From NCBI GenBank assembly GCA_015232555.1, contig JADFZJ010000029.1, positions 1 through 53,273 on the forward strand: a stretch of 53,273 bases of DNA, given 5' to 3'. The stretch is from Desulfamplus sp. GTDB lineage: Bacteria > Desulfobacterota > Desulfobacteria > Desulfobacterales > Desulfobacteraceae. A program made the translations under genes and the position numbers. The notes below the pieces were generated by a model, which saw only the letters and a list, made by a program, of their open reading frames with translations, was not told the DNA's origin and ran no database searches. Positions 45,201 through 53,163 of the stretch are shown piece by piece; within the stretch, counting starts at the first letter, position 1, and each line of letters begins with the position of its first letter.

Positions 45201-45308
45201 GTTATAGGCGGGCTTCTGACATCGCTTTTTTTAACGCTGCTGGTGGTTCCAGCAGCGTATGATTTGTTAGATGAAGTTAAAAACTGGTTGACACGTAAAG
45301 TCTATTAA
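42225..45308 (+). CDS. RND-family efflux permease (HAE-1/AcrB type)
   Basis: 1,027 aa, full length for the family, with twelve expected helices and two large periplasmic loops. It begins MWIADTSIRRPVMATMFIL. The proton-relay aspartates are D399 and D400 in GLLIDDAIIVIENIYRH, and a matching lysine lies in helix 10 (GLVKKNAILIVDYTN). GEGSETRAPMGIGVIGG closes the second half. It exports drugs, lipids or other hydrophobic compounds using proton flow. Because the operon is divergent from a lipid-type synthase, export of that product is possible, but nothing in the sequence proves it. Confidence 0.95.
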   Translation: MWIADTSIRRPVMATMFILSLVVMGAICYPEIGVDLFPKVDYPIVNITTALKGASPEIMDTDITDKIEESVSSINGVKSISSASIEGNSTVTVEFVLERNIDLAAQDIREKVAGIISKLPEDISDPVIEKVDPDASPVLWLNLADNKSIRELSMYADEVLKEQIQKIEGVGAINIGGLRQRQIRIWLDSQKLVAYQIAASDVLNALKRQNIELPAGRIESRSMEYTIKVKGEITRVSEFNDIIIAYYNGAPIRIKDIGRAEDGMAEKRSLARFNGVPAVGMGIQKQSGSNTVEIIERIKKELPAIKDTLPPGMTINIAFDQSTFIKRSIEEVQFHLILGSLFAVLVVFIFLRNLRTTLITSVALPVSIISTFALIRVFDFTFNNMTMLALSLSVGLLIDDAIIVIENIYRHIEEGMSPREASSFATEEIGMAVMATTFAVVAIFLPVAFMKGIMGRFFLQFALTVVFAVMISMIVSFTLTPMMASIFLKDIATHKDSVTHKNRIGFLGAMFEGGYKIFENIYTILLKLSLRFRITVLLVALIIFVSSLYIAKQLGREFIPTEDQGQFIVRLEAPMGYSLEASDKLSQQVETIAMSLPEVKSVYYIGGFGRSGVNNSRMMITLKPKGERKKSQEQIKGEIRKKSKGIAGLKVTAEDVSLVGRGQRSVPIQYSIRGRDMENLKKYTRQIVAEFSKLPGIVDVDTSLQEGKPELKVIIDRDKAADLGVDVAGIAEAVNLLVSGEVDVTRFKDQSRGKRYDVRVRLNSEDRANPTDLGRIYVRSKDQKLVEISNIVKVIAGGGPSQINRVDRQKAVSVFANLDGKPLGKAVEELNAISDRVLTPDFSPKYKGMAETMSESFDSLMFALFLGIVMAYMVLAAQFESFSHPFIVLLSMPLSFIGAFGGLYLMGMTLNIFSFIGLILLMGLVKKNAILIVDYTNTLRAGGMSKRDALMKACPIRMRPILMTTLAMVFGMLPIAFGLGEGSETRAPMGIGVIGGLLTSLFLTLLVVPAAYDLLDEVKNWLTRKVY

Positions 45309-45333
45309 ATTGGAAGTCAATATTAGCTATTAG

Positions 45334-45378
45334 CCCCACTCCCCTGCCCCCTCCCCATTAAGGAGAGGGGGAATAATA
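45334..45378. repeat. C-rich/G-rich dispersed repeat, copy 2
   Basis: CCCACTCCCCTGCCCCCTCC then CCATTAAGGAGAGGGGGAAT. It matches the unit at 29,324-29,360. It lies between the RND gene and the chemoreceptor and can fold as CCCCCTCC / GGAGAGGGGG. Confidence 0.5.
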
Positions 45379-45431
45379 TTACTCCCTCGCCCGTGTTAAA
45401 TAAAAATGATCAAAATAAGGAGATATTACGT

Positions 45432-47483
45432 ATGTTCAAAAATTTTAAGTTGGGTTCAAAACTTATGCTCGGATTTGGAACAGTTGCAATGATAGCACTG
45501 ATACTTGGCATTATAGGTTATTATGGAGCAGTAAAAAACGGTGAAGCAATTAATGAAATTGGAGCTGTCAGACTGCCAAGCGTAGAATCTACGCTTGATA
45601 TGGAGATGGCAATACACAAGATCATAAGGCATGTAAGAAATCTGCTTATACCAAGCCTTACAGTAGAGGATTATGAGCGTCAATATAATGGTATCGCAGA
45701 ATCTGCAAAAGATTACCAAAAGGCTTTTGAGATTTACGAGCCTCTGCCTCAAACCTCTGAAGAGAGAATAGAGTGGGAGGCTTTTATGAAAATTATGCCT
45801 GAATGGACAAGTATCAACGATCAAGTTGTTCAAAAACATCGCGAAATCAGCCAGATTGGTATTTTCAATCCTGAAGAGCTGATCAGTCAATTACAGCAGT
45901 TTCGAGGTGATCATCTTCAGCTTGAGCTTAATGTCATTAGGCTTATCGTTTCAGTAGCACAATTTGAGGGGGGCGAAGATTATACATCTTGTAATTTTGG
46001 ACTCTGGCTAAAAACATTTACAACCACAAATCAGCAGATAAATGATCTTATAAAAAAAGTTGGAGATCACCATAAACAGTTTCACAGCCATGTGCCTTCA
46101 ATTCGTAAAGCTATGGAGGTTAGCAATAAAGAAGAGGCTATTCAAATATTTGAAAACAGCATGAAACCAGCAGCAGAAGATGTGTTTAAGATTTTTGATC
46201 TTATGATTACTGAAGCTAACAAAGCAGAAAAACTTCAAAAAACTATGCAGTATATGGTTCTAAATGACGCAAGACCAATCCAAAATAGAGCACTTGAACA
46301 TCTTGAAAAGGTTGTTCATATTAATTCTAAAATTGGAGCAGATGAAGTTAAAAAAGCAGAAAGTCAGGCTCAATTTTTAAAAACAGCCTCATTGATTGCA
46401 ATGTTCTCTGGCATTTTTATCTCTTTGGTTCTTGCTGTTCTACTAACCAGATCAATTACCCGCCCTATTCTTCAAGGAGTTAATTTTGCAAAGAAGATGT
46501 CAGAAGGCGACATGACTCAGCAAATAGCCATTGACCGTAATGATGAGGTGGGAACTCTAATAAAATCCCTTAATCAAATGTCATCAGATTTAAGAGGCAT
46601 GTTTAAGGCAATTATAACAGGAGTAGAGACACTTTCCTCGTCAGCTACACAGCTTAACTCAATTTCTGATCAGATGGCAGTCGGTTCCGAACATACGGCG
46701 AGTAAAGCACATACAGTTGCAGCAGCAGCCGAAGAGTTAAGTTCAAACGTCAATTCAGTTGCAGCAGCAATGGAGCAGACCAACGCCAATATGAGCGTGG
46801 TGGCATCAGCAGCAGAGGAGATGACCTCTACCATAAATGAAATCGCAGGTAATGCACAAAAGGCTCACAATATTACAGACAAGGCTGAACGGCAGGCTCA
46901 GACCGCCTCTGGAAGAGTGCAAAATCTTGGTCAAGCTGCACAAGAGATTGGAAAAGTTACCCAGGCAATCGCAGAGATTTCGAGCCAAACAAACCTTCTT
47001 GCCCTTAATGCAACTATTGAAGCAGCAAGAGCTGGAGATGCTGGCAAAGGTTTTGCTGTTGTAGCAAGTGAGATCAAAGAGCTTGCAAAACAGACAGCCG
47101 CCGCTACAGAAGAGATTAAAACGCGTGTCAAAGGTATTCAGGACGCTACAGGTAGTGCAGTTGATGAAATTGTACAAATTACAGGTGTTATTACTCAAGT
47201 AAACGAAGGAGTATCCACTATTGCTGCGGCGGTTGAAGAGCAATCTGCTACCACAAGAGAGATTGCAGATAATGTTGCTCAGGCTTCTTTGGCAGTCAAT
47301 GATGTTGGTAAAAATGTTGTTGAAAGTTCGTCTGTTACTGCTGAGATTGCAAAAGATATAGCAGACGTAAACCAATCTGCCTCACAGATGGCTCAAAGCA
47401 GCTCTGAAGTAACCGCAAGTGCAAAGGAGCTTGCAAGACTTTCAAATCAGCTTAAAAATATGATTAGTAAATTCAAGGTTTAA
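45432..47483 (+). CDS. methyl-accepting chemotaxis protein with periplasmic CZB-like zinc motif
   Basis: 683 aa from the ATG at 45,432, which has AAGGAG; an upstream GTG lacks one. One helix (about 10-33) leads to a periplasmic helical-bundle sensor up to about 315, then a second helix, a HAMP domain (about 335-390, [20 protein letters not shown]) and a signalling domain with the hairpin [21 protein letters not shown]. The sensor contains C187-N-F-G-L-W and H213/H214 with H218 (GDHHKQFH), the pattern of chemoreceptor zinc-binding (CZB) domains, which are usually cytoplasmic. It may sense zinc or a zinc-reactive oxidant outside the inner membrane. No other chemotaxis gene is near. Confidence 0.93.
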   Translation: MFKNFKLGSKLMLGFGTVAMIALILGIIGYYGAVKNGEAINEIGAVRLPSVESTLDMEMAIHKIIRHVRNLLIPSLTVEDYERQYNGIAESAKDYQKAFEIYEPLPQTSEERIEWEAFMKIMPEWTSINDQVVQKHREISQIGIFNPEELISQLQQFRGDHLQLELNVIRLIVSVAQFEGGEDYTSCNFGLWLKTFTTTNQQINDLIKKVGDHHKQFHSHVPSIRKAMEVSNKEEAIQIFENSMKPAAEDVFKIFDLMITEANKAEKLQKTMQYMVLNDARPIQNRALEHLEKVVHINSKIGADEVKKAESQAQFLKTASLIAMFSGIFISLVLAVLLTRSITRPILQGVNFAKKMSEGDMTQQIAIDRNDEVGTLIKSLNQMSSDLRGMFKAIITGVETLSSSATQLNSISDQMAVGSEHTASKAHTVAAAAEELSSNVNSVAAAMEQTNANMSVVASAAEEMTSTINEIAGNAQKAHNITDKAERQAQTASGRVQNLGQAAQEIGKVTQAIAEISSQTNLLALNATIEAARAGDAGKGFAVVASEIKELAKQTAAATEEIKTRVKGIQDATGSAVDEIVQITGVITQVNEGVSTIAAAVEEQSATTREIADNVAQASLAVNDVGKNVVESSSVTAEIAKDIADVNQSASQMAQSSSEVTASAKELARLSNQLKNMISKFKV

Positions 47484-47558
47484 GTCTGCCAAGCAGACCA
47501 CGGGGAAGAATTTATGTTCTTGAAAATCAATTAGAATCATAAAATTGTTATAAACATC

Positions 47559-47587
47559 TTGACACTCTGAGGGATTTAAAATATAAA
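47559..47587 (+). promoter_or_regulatory. near-consensus sigma-70 promoter of tRNA-Phe
   Basis: TTGACA (47,559-47,564) and TATAAA (47,582-47,587) with exactly 17 bp between them; the tRNA begins 15 bp after the -10 box. This is the best promoter in the window. Confidence 0.8.
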
Positions 47588-47602
47588 GGCTCTGTTTTTT
47601 AA

Positions 47603-47678
<76 letters not shown>

Positions 47679-47686
47679 CAGAAATC

Positions 47687-47720
47687 AAGGGTTTAACCAA
47701 ATCGGTTAGACCCTTTTTTT
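47687..47720 (+). terminator. intrinsic terminator of tRNA-Phe
   Basis: AAGGGTTTAACC pairs with GGTTAGACCCTT with one G-T pair and a short loop, and is followed directly by a run of seven T. It lies 9 nt after the CCA end. Confidence 0.85.
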
Positions 47721-47863
47721 GTTGGGCGTGCCCGAAATTGTGCCCATCTGAGAATTAAGGTATCATTGCTCTTATGCAAATCCTCAAGCTGCAAATTAAT
47801 CTTGCTCTCCTCCTCCTCAATTTCCGTAATTTTTGAAATATTGCCGTATAATTCATTATCCAT
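47693..47863 (-). CDS. possible small coiled-coil protein or remnant downstream of tRNA-Phe (56 aa)
   Basis: On the minus strand an ATG at 47,863 opens 56 codons: an acidic helix with heptads (ISKITEIEEEESKINLQLED) and a basic tail (RWAQFRARPTKKGSNRFG) that ends inside the tRNA terminator. There is no ribosome site. tRNA 3' flanks are common landing sites for integrating elements, so this may be the scar of one. The rest of 47,721-47,994 is gene-free. Confidence 0.25.
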   Translation of the reverse strand: MDNELYGNISKITEIEEEESKINLQLEDLHKSNDTLILRWAQFRARPTKKGSNRFG

Positions 47864-47994
47864 GTTCTGTAGCTTTGTATTATCAATGCTTTAGTCTGGA
47901 CTCTTTATAAAATGCATAAGGTAAATTTTATTTTAAGTAACCGATAAAAGACTCATGGTTAATGACGTTAATAATAATAGAACGGAGTGTATTT

Positions 47995-49074
47995 ATGTCT
48001 GACAATACAGAACTTATTCAGCTTATCCTTAACAGAGATGAACTGAACGAGAAAGATCAGGAAAAATATTTCAATACAATCAATGGAGTTATAAAACAGA
48101 CAGCAAAGTCTCTTAAGATAAAATACGATACATTTAGTATTATGAATGTGGACTCTATTATCACCGAAGATGATTTTTTAAACCTTTGCTGGGATATAGT
48201 TGAAGGAAGCGATGATAATGAACATAGGCTTATTGATAAATTACAATCGAAGTTACAAGATATTGACTTTCCAGATGATAATCGTTTGAAAAGTTATCTA
48301 AGAAAGACATTTGAGAGGCTTTTTCTTGATAAAATATATGGGATATTTCCTGATTTTCAGACTCGCATAAAACAGGTGAGCAGGGTTATGAAGCCGTTAT
48401 GTATAAAAACAAAAGGAAAAGAGTCATCGTCAAAAGGAGATGTGTGGCAATTGAAAGATTATGACGATGCCGTGAACATTCCAACACTGGCTCAGTTAAA
48501 AGAATACACATCAAAAATCGCCATGCCTGATATAACTTACCCCAAGTCAGAAGATGGGCAGAGAGGAGCAAGCATTAAAGATAATGATATGAAAAATTAT
48601 ATGGTTGAAATCTTTCGTGCAGCAGGCGGGGTAATTTACAAAAAAGACATTGATAGCCTGATTTCTCATCTGTTTTGTATGGAGCAGATAAGCTCTTCAA
48701 AATCAGACATCAGTAACCAGAGTGATGGAGATAACGAAAAAGCTAATCAGGAAGACTCTTTTAATGCTCCTTTTTCAACAGATACCGTTATGCCTCCCTG
48801 CTGTTATATTATTATGGCGGAGCAGTGCATAAACACTATGGATGAACAGATGAAAGAGATACTCTATTATATTTATGTTAAAGAGCTTGATCAGGGAGTA
48901 GTTGCAAAAAAAATTGGAAAAAGCGAAAGCTCTGTTACCAAGATAAAACAGAAGGTTGAAAAGCATATAGGCAAATATATTCAAAATGACTCGTCTGAAT
49001 TTTCATATCAAGAGGGTAAGATTATTTTTAAATTAATAATAGAGTTAATCATTGAGAAAAGGCAGGTATTATGA
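47995..49074 (+). CDS. divergent sigma-70-family-like regulator (first gene of sigma/anti-sigma/Lon module)
   Basis: 359 aa from the ATG at 47,995, which has CGGAG 8 nt upstream; an ATG eleven codons earlier is possible. The clearest domain is a sigma region 4-type HTH at about 283-330: DEQMKEILYYIYVKELDQGV then VAKKIGKSESSVTKIKQKVE. The N-terminal half is helical and could be a degenerate region 2 (LKSYLRKTFERLFLDKIYG), separated from region 4 by a long insert of about 100 residues with a Ser/Asp-rich loop. Its stop overlaps the start of the zinc-finger gene (ATGA), and such coupling is usual for sigma/anti-sigma pairs. I infer that it redirects RNA polymerase to a set of genes that may include its own operon. 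Confidence 0.7.
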   Translation: MSDNTELIQLILNRDELNEKDQEKYFNTINGVIKQTAKSLKIKYDTFSIMNVDSIITEDDFLNLCWDIVEGSDDNEHRLIDKLQSKLQDIDFPDDNRLKSYLRKTFERLFLDKIYGIFPDFQTRIKQVSRVMKPLCIKTKGKESSSKGDVWQLKDYDDAVNIPTLAQLKEYTSKIAMPDITYPKSEDGQRGASIKDNDMKNYMVEIFRAAGGVIYKKDIDSLISHLFCMEQISSSKSDISNQSDGDNEKANQEDSFNAPFSTDTVMPPCCYIIMAEQCINTMDEQMKEILYYIYVKELDQGVVAKKIGKSESSVTKIKQKVEKHIGKYIQNDSSEFSYQEGKIIFKLIIELIIEKRQVL

Positions 49075-50369
49075 TGAAAAACAGAGAGATAAAAACAGAA
49101 TACAAAAAAAATCCAGCATCTCTTCAGAACCGTTTTTGTTATACAGGTGAAGAGATAAATGAATATATAAATGGAACGATATTGCCAGCAAAAAGGGCAG
49201 AAATTTCACTACATCTCAATATAGAAAAGTGTTCAAGATGTCGTCAGCTTTTCACATTGATAGCCTCAAGCAATTATAAGGTAAACAGTATTGAAGATTT
49301 TGATGGTAAAGACCAGAATTTCACTAAATATAGCCCTACAGAATATACTCCTACAGAGCAGAAAATATTTGAACGTATTAAAAGCAGGAAGAAAAGAGAG
49401 AGGACAAATCCTGTTCCATTTAATATAAAAAATCGTGTGGAAAGAAGTCAGATATGGACAACTTCCCCAAAACCAAAAAACATGCAGGGGCAGCAGCTTG
49501 AAACAGTTGAAGCTGGAGTCCCTGTTTTGATTGTAGATAATGGTAATGGAGATAAAAAACTATCCAACATTATCAGGGTTATGCCATTGAGCTTTGATAC
49601 TGATTTTCATAAAGAGGGCGAAACTTTCTGTTTTAATTTATCTTACAACTCATCTAATCCATCTGTCTCTTCTGATAAGCCTCCACATTCAAATCCTCTT
49701 GGCTATCCTTTTCTTGTAGAGATATTTAATGAGCGTCCCATGTTAGCTGGTAATCTTTCCCGTTTCAGAAGCATAGTTTCAAAGGCAGATATGGATATGA
49801 TTGATGGGCTACTAAAACAGTATCGTTATGGAGAAGATACAAATAGGATCGGTGATAATTTTGCGAAAGGTAAAGATGCCATCAATAGAGGCAGAGATGA
49901 AAACAATACAGATTCGTATTTAGACATATCAGAACAAGAGAGGTTGGAGCAGATAAAAGCATGGCAGCAAAAAGAGAGAGAACTGTGCGAATATCTCACC
50001 TTGCCAGCGAATGAGAGCCTTCAAGATGAGGATGATATAGCAATAATAAAGGTATCGGAATATAAAAGGGCAGCAGATGGTTCTGGTCTATCAAGGATAG
50101 AAGAGAAACAAATCCTTATAGATAACGATGATTACCGTTTTGTTGTTATACAAAAACAGGAAAAAATTATTCTAAGGTTTGATTCTTCTACTATTAAACC
50201 TGACTCTATTCTGATTGATGGTAATGCAGCAGAGATTCAGATGAGTGATTATGGAGAGTATGATGTTGAGATTGGGAATGCTCGCTACCTGCCAGAAAAA
50301 ATTGCTGTTATTCTTATGCTTGATGAGGATAGTTTTGAGTTTCAGCTAACCTTTAATCATAAAGATTAA
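49071..50369 (+). CDS. putative soluble zinc-finger anti-sigma factor
   Basis: 432 aa. The N-terminal 65 residues look like an anti-sigma zinc finger: EEINEYINGTILPAKRAEIS followed by H48-x5-C54-x2-C57 (LHLNIEKCSRCRQL), with C23 a possible fourth ligand. The usual spacing is Hx3CxxC, so this is a variant. There is no transmembrane helix, so it should be cytoplasmic. The middle is charged and probably flexible (RIKSRKKRERTN; later KAWQQKERELCEYL), and the last 110 residues are beta-rich. It starts inside the sigma-like gene's stop and ends 4 bp before the Lon-TPR gene. I infer that it holds the sigma-like protein inactive and is the natural substrate of the protease. Confidence 0.65.
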   Translation: MMKNREIKTEYKKNPASLQNRFCYTGEEINEYINGTILPAKRAEISLHLNIEKCSRCRQLFTLIASSNYKVNSIEDFDGKDQNFTKYSPTEYTPTEQKIFERIKSRKKRERTNPVPFNIKNRVERSQIWTTSPKPKNMQGQQLETVEAGVPVLIVDNGNGDKKLSNIIRVMPLSFDTDFHKEGETFCFNLSYNSSNPSVSSDKPPHSNPLGYPFLVEIFNERPMLAGNLSRFRSIVSKADMDMIDGLLKQYRYGEDTNRIGDNFAKGKDAINRGRDENNTDSYLDISEQERLEQIKAWQQKERELCEYLTLPANESLQDEDDIAIIKVSEYKRAADGSGLSRIEEKQILIDNDDYRFVVIQKQEKIILRFDSSTIKPDSILIDGNAAEIQMSDYGEYDVEIGNARYLPEKIAVILMLDEDSFEFQLTFNHKD

Positions 50370-50373
50370 CGCC

Positions 50374-52599
50374 ATGATTCAACAGCTTTATTCAATATAC
50401 GATTCTGGCAATTTTAATGCATGTCTGCAAACAGCATTAAGTAGTTTTGATAGCAAGATGAGGAATAAATCTGATGTTATGGTTCTCGTGATAAATATTA
50501 TATCTAACCATAACAGATTTCTAACTCAAAAAACTGTTCAAACAATTTATTGGTTCAGAAAAGGCTATGCTAACAACGATACTCTTATACAGTCGTTTGA
50601 TAGGGCAATTGAAAATATTTTTGGGCTATTACCCGTTAATAATGATAAGGCAATTGAAAACGTTTTGGGGATACTGCCTGTTAATCTAAATGAGTTTGAA
50701 CAGACTATTGAATCTTACAAACAACCATTTTTACCAGAAGGGGTCGAGACCATTTGTGGTCAATCTTGCTTTCCAGCAGTAAATTCAACAGACGGTGCTG
50801 TTTATATGCTCAAAATTCTGGATACTTGTCACTTTGGAACAGTAGTATCACCATCACGAATCCTCAATCAATCCGAAAAACATCTGCTTGACATTACTGT
50901 CTCTGCTTTTTTTTCATATCTAAATCAAACCTCAAAAAACTCTTCTGAACAGCAAAGCCATAAGCTATCAATACCGATATCGTTCCCTTTGATTGGGAAC
51001 CCATCACGCTATACTTTTCTAATTGAGGACTCGTTTGGAAAAGAGGTAAACAACAAAGTAGAGGGCAATTCAATGGGCGTTGCCATGCTCATATCATTGG
51101 CTTCTCTGATTTACGGTCAACCTGTACCTATTGAAATCGCATCAAGTGCAAGAATCAATAGGCACGGTGACGTGTTGCCTGTCCAATCAATAGATAAAAA
51201 ACTAAAAGCAATTAAAACAGAGAGGGATTATATCAAGCAGGTTCTTATTTCAGATAAGCAGATTCTGCCTGAAAATAGAGATTTACCAGAATTTGAATAT
51301 ATACAGGTCAGAAATATAGCAGATGTGATGAAAGTTATTTTTCCTAACTCTTCTAACCATTTTTCATCTGAACCCTTTTGTTCTCATATCCAAATTGACC
51401 TGCAACATGCTATTGAGATTATGGAGAGGCAGTATAAAGATTATATGGTTGATACCTGTATTGATAATTGCCGTCTGCTCATTGATTATATTGATAAAAA
51501 AATCAATTCAGAGTCCAAAAATATACGAGGGACAGATAAACGGTTAGAATATCTGTTCCGCTGCTACTGGAAGTTGGGGGCGTGTTATTGCCATAAAGGC
51601 AATATAACTGAATCTGAAAAATATCTGAAAAAGGCAGAGGAGCTTTACAAGAAAAATAGGTCGATTATAGAACCCAGAGATTACTATAACTCCAGAAATA
51701 ACTATGCGGTATTATTAAAAGATATCTTCTGCTATGAAAAAGCTGAAGCATTGCACCGTAAAATTGAGAAGGAACTGAAAACAAAAGAGTCTCCCCGAAA
51801 CAATGTCAGTGAAAATCTAAGTTCTTTGAGTCAATTGTATCTTGCTCAACAGCGATATAAAGATGCAGCAACCCGTCAAAAAGAGGCGATAAAATGGATA
51901 GCAACAGATGAGCTGCATCGCAACTACGGCTATCTTGCACAGATATATGCAAGAATGGGGGCATTTGATAAAGCTAAAAACTCTCTTGAACAAGCTCAAA
52001 ATCGTATTGAGAATATTCAAGATTTATCGACAAAAAAGATTCAACTTAGTTACTTTCACTGGATAGAGTCAGAATATCTCTATAGAAGAGCTATTTTCCT
52101 TAAACGTAATTCAAGCAAATATTACGAAAAATTAAACCTGCTCTCTAAACAATACGAAAATATTACACATTTTACACATGGATTGATTAATAAATTCTGC
52201 GGTTTAGCAATGCTATATTTTGAAGAATCAGAAAAAGGATTAGAGCTTTTACAAAAGGCTCAAGACTATTTTGACGCACAGATTGCTCCAATGATGGCAC
52301 TTCTTGGAGCTACAGTCCGCATTGGAAAACTATCTGCAATGTGCAAGTTAGAATCGTCATTAAATCAAGAAATGATCAGTCAACAAATAATAGAAGAAAT
52401 TGAAAAGATTATAAATGCTCTTTCTGTTCAGACAAATATCAGAGAGTTTTTTCATAAGGATATTAAAATTCTGCAAAAATCGTTGTCATGCAGACGTGAA
52501 TCTGTCAGGGATTGCTATCCAGCTTCTGGCGGAATATCTGAAACGTGGCAGCCTGTTCTTGAAATATTACAATCCATTAATCAAAAGATTCCATATTGA
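50374..52599 (+). CDS. Lon-family (S16) Ser-Lys protease domain with C-terminal TPR repeats
   Basis: 741 aa. Residues about 155-325 are a Lon proteolytic domain without the AAA+ motor: VEGNSMGVAMLISLASLIYG carries the nucleophile S233, and HGDVLPVQSIDKKLKAIK carries K276, the same 43-residue spacing as S679/K722 of E. coli Lon; LISDKQ ... FEYIQVRNIADVMKVIF matches the end of the fold. Residues about 395-550 contain at least four TPR units (YWKLGACYCHKGNITESEKY; NYGYLAQIYARMGAFDKAKN), perhaps more up to 640. The N-terminus (1-120) is unknown and holds a duplicated segment, AIENIFGLLPVNN/AIENVLGILPVN. With no ATPase, unfolding is unlikely, so it should cut an exposed loop. The TPR part probably senses a partner. 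It ends a coupled three-gene operon. Confidence 0.82.
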   Translation: MIQQLYSIYDSGNFNACLQTALSSFDSKMRNKSDVMVLVINIISNHNRFLTQKTVQTIYWFRKGYANNDTLIQSFDRAIENIFGLLPVNNDKAIENVLGILPVNLNEFEQTIESYKQPFLPEGVETICGQSCFPAVNSTDGAVYMLKILDTCHFGTVVSPSRILNQSEKHLLDITVSAFFSYLNQTSKNSSEQQSHKLSIPISFPLIGNPSRYTFLIEDSFGKEVNNKVEGNSMGVAMLISLASLIYGQPVPIEIASSARINRHGDVLPVQSIDKKLKAIKTERDYIKQVLISDKQILPENRDLPEFEYIQVRNIADVMKVIFPNSSNHFSSEPFCSHIQIDLQHAIEIMERQYKDYMVDTCIDNCRLLIDYIDKKINSESKNIRGTDKRLEYLFRCYWKLGACYCHKGNITESEKYLKKAEELYKKNRSIIEPRDYYNSRNNYAVLLKDIFCYEKAEALHRKIEKELKTKESPRNNVSENLSSLSQLYLAQQRYKDAATRQKEAIKWIATDELHRNYGYLAQIYARMGAFDKAKNSLEQAQNRIENIQDLSTKKIQLSYFHWIESEYLYRRAIFLKRNSSKYYEKLNLLSKQYENITHFTHGLINKFCGLAMLYFEESEKGLELLQKAQDYFDAQIAPMMALLGATVRIGKLSAMCKLESSLNQEMISQQIIEEIEKIINALSVQTNIREFFHKDIKILQKSLSCRRESVRDCYPASGGISETWQPVLEILQSINQKIPY

Positions 52600-52720
52600 T
52601 GGCAAAACTACGAGATCAGCCTGTTCTACTCTTCGTAACTATCCCCATCCCAGTCGTCATCATTTATAGCCTCATTTATACTCTGAACCGTCAGAAATTT
52701 AGTTTTTATTCAATATTGCA

Positions 52721-52813
52721 GCCGTTGGGCTAAAGCCCTCGGCTACCTATAAAAGAAGCCCGCTTAAGCGGGCTTGGATTGGGGAATAGCCCAGAGCTTT
52801 CGCTCTTGGGCTA
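52721..52813. repeat. cluster of three palindromes after the Lon-TPR gene
   Basis: In a gene-free stretch (52,600-52,989): GCC-GTT-GGGC-TAAA-GCCC-TC-GGC at 52,721-52,743; a perfect 20-bp palindrome AAGCCCGCTTAAGCGGGCTT at 52,756-52,775; and TAGCCCAGAGC-TTTC-GCTCTTGGGCTA at 52,787-52,813. They look like REP-type units and may also stop or stabilise the operon transcript. Confidence 0.6.
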
Positions 52814-52860
52814 TAAAGAATTAAAAGCTCAAATTAAGACCGTGTAAAGTATATTTGTAT

Positions 52861-52889
52861 GGACGTAGCGTGCTACGCCCTTTTTTTTT
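52861..52889 (+). terminator. hairpin with T9, likely intrinsic terminator
   Basis: GGACGTAGC-GT-GCTACGCCC is followed directly by nine T. It is on the strand of the sigma/anti-sigma/Lon operon and about 260 bp after its last stop. Its sequence also resembles the dispersed GTAG-type palindromes. Confidence 0.6.
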
Positions 52890-52989
52890 AGTTGTAATGG
52901 CGTTCTCTACTACAAACCATAATCATCTTTCAAGCCAAATCCATAGAAGTCTCAATCCCCTCTAATCGGGGCGGTGTTTCTGACAGTTA

Positions 52990-53163
52990 TCATAATAATA
53001 GCAAATCCATAACATGTTTAAGTTCATCATTGGTTAAATTCTTTTTATTTAGAAAAGAAGCAATAACCTTATCTCTTTCCTGAATAAAACTTCTTCTATC
53101 TCCTACTCTCCTATCAGATTGTCGTCTCTCACACTGTCTTTTCTCAATTAGTAATTTGTTCAT
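52990..53163 (-). CDS. small RR/DRR-motif protein (57 aa)
   Basis: Begins at an ATG (53,163) with AAGGAG 11 nt upstream; two in-frame TTGs lie closer to that site and could be the true start. ERRQSDRRVGDRRSF is the Arg-rich repeat seen in short and PilZ-associated proteins of Desulfobacterota, followed by a helix (NLTNDELKHVMDLLLL). Function unknown. Both the motif and the ribosome site support a real gene. The last 100 bp of the window (53,173-53,273) hold nothing I can identify. Confidence 0.6.
   Translation of the reverse strand: MNKLLIEKRQCERRQSDRRVGDRRSFIQERDKVIASFLNKKNLTNDELKHVMDLLLL

Noticed and set aside
46806-47375. Cysteine- and asparagine-rich minus-strand frame within the chemoreceptor gene
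   Set aside because: It is the shadow of the Ala/Glu-rich signalling domain on the other strand and has no ribosome site.
47995-52599. CRISPR-linked CalpL/CalpT/CalpS or type III-E Craspase locus
   Set aside because: The logic is similar, but there is no SAVED or CHAT domain, no cas gene and no repeat-spacer array in the window.
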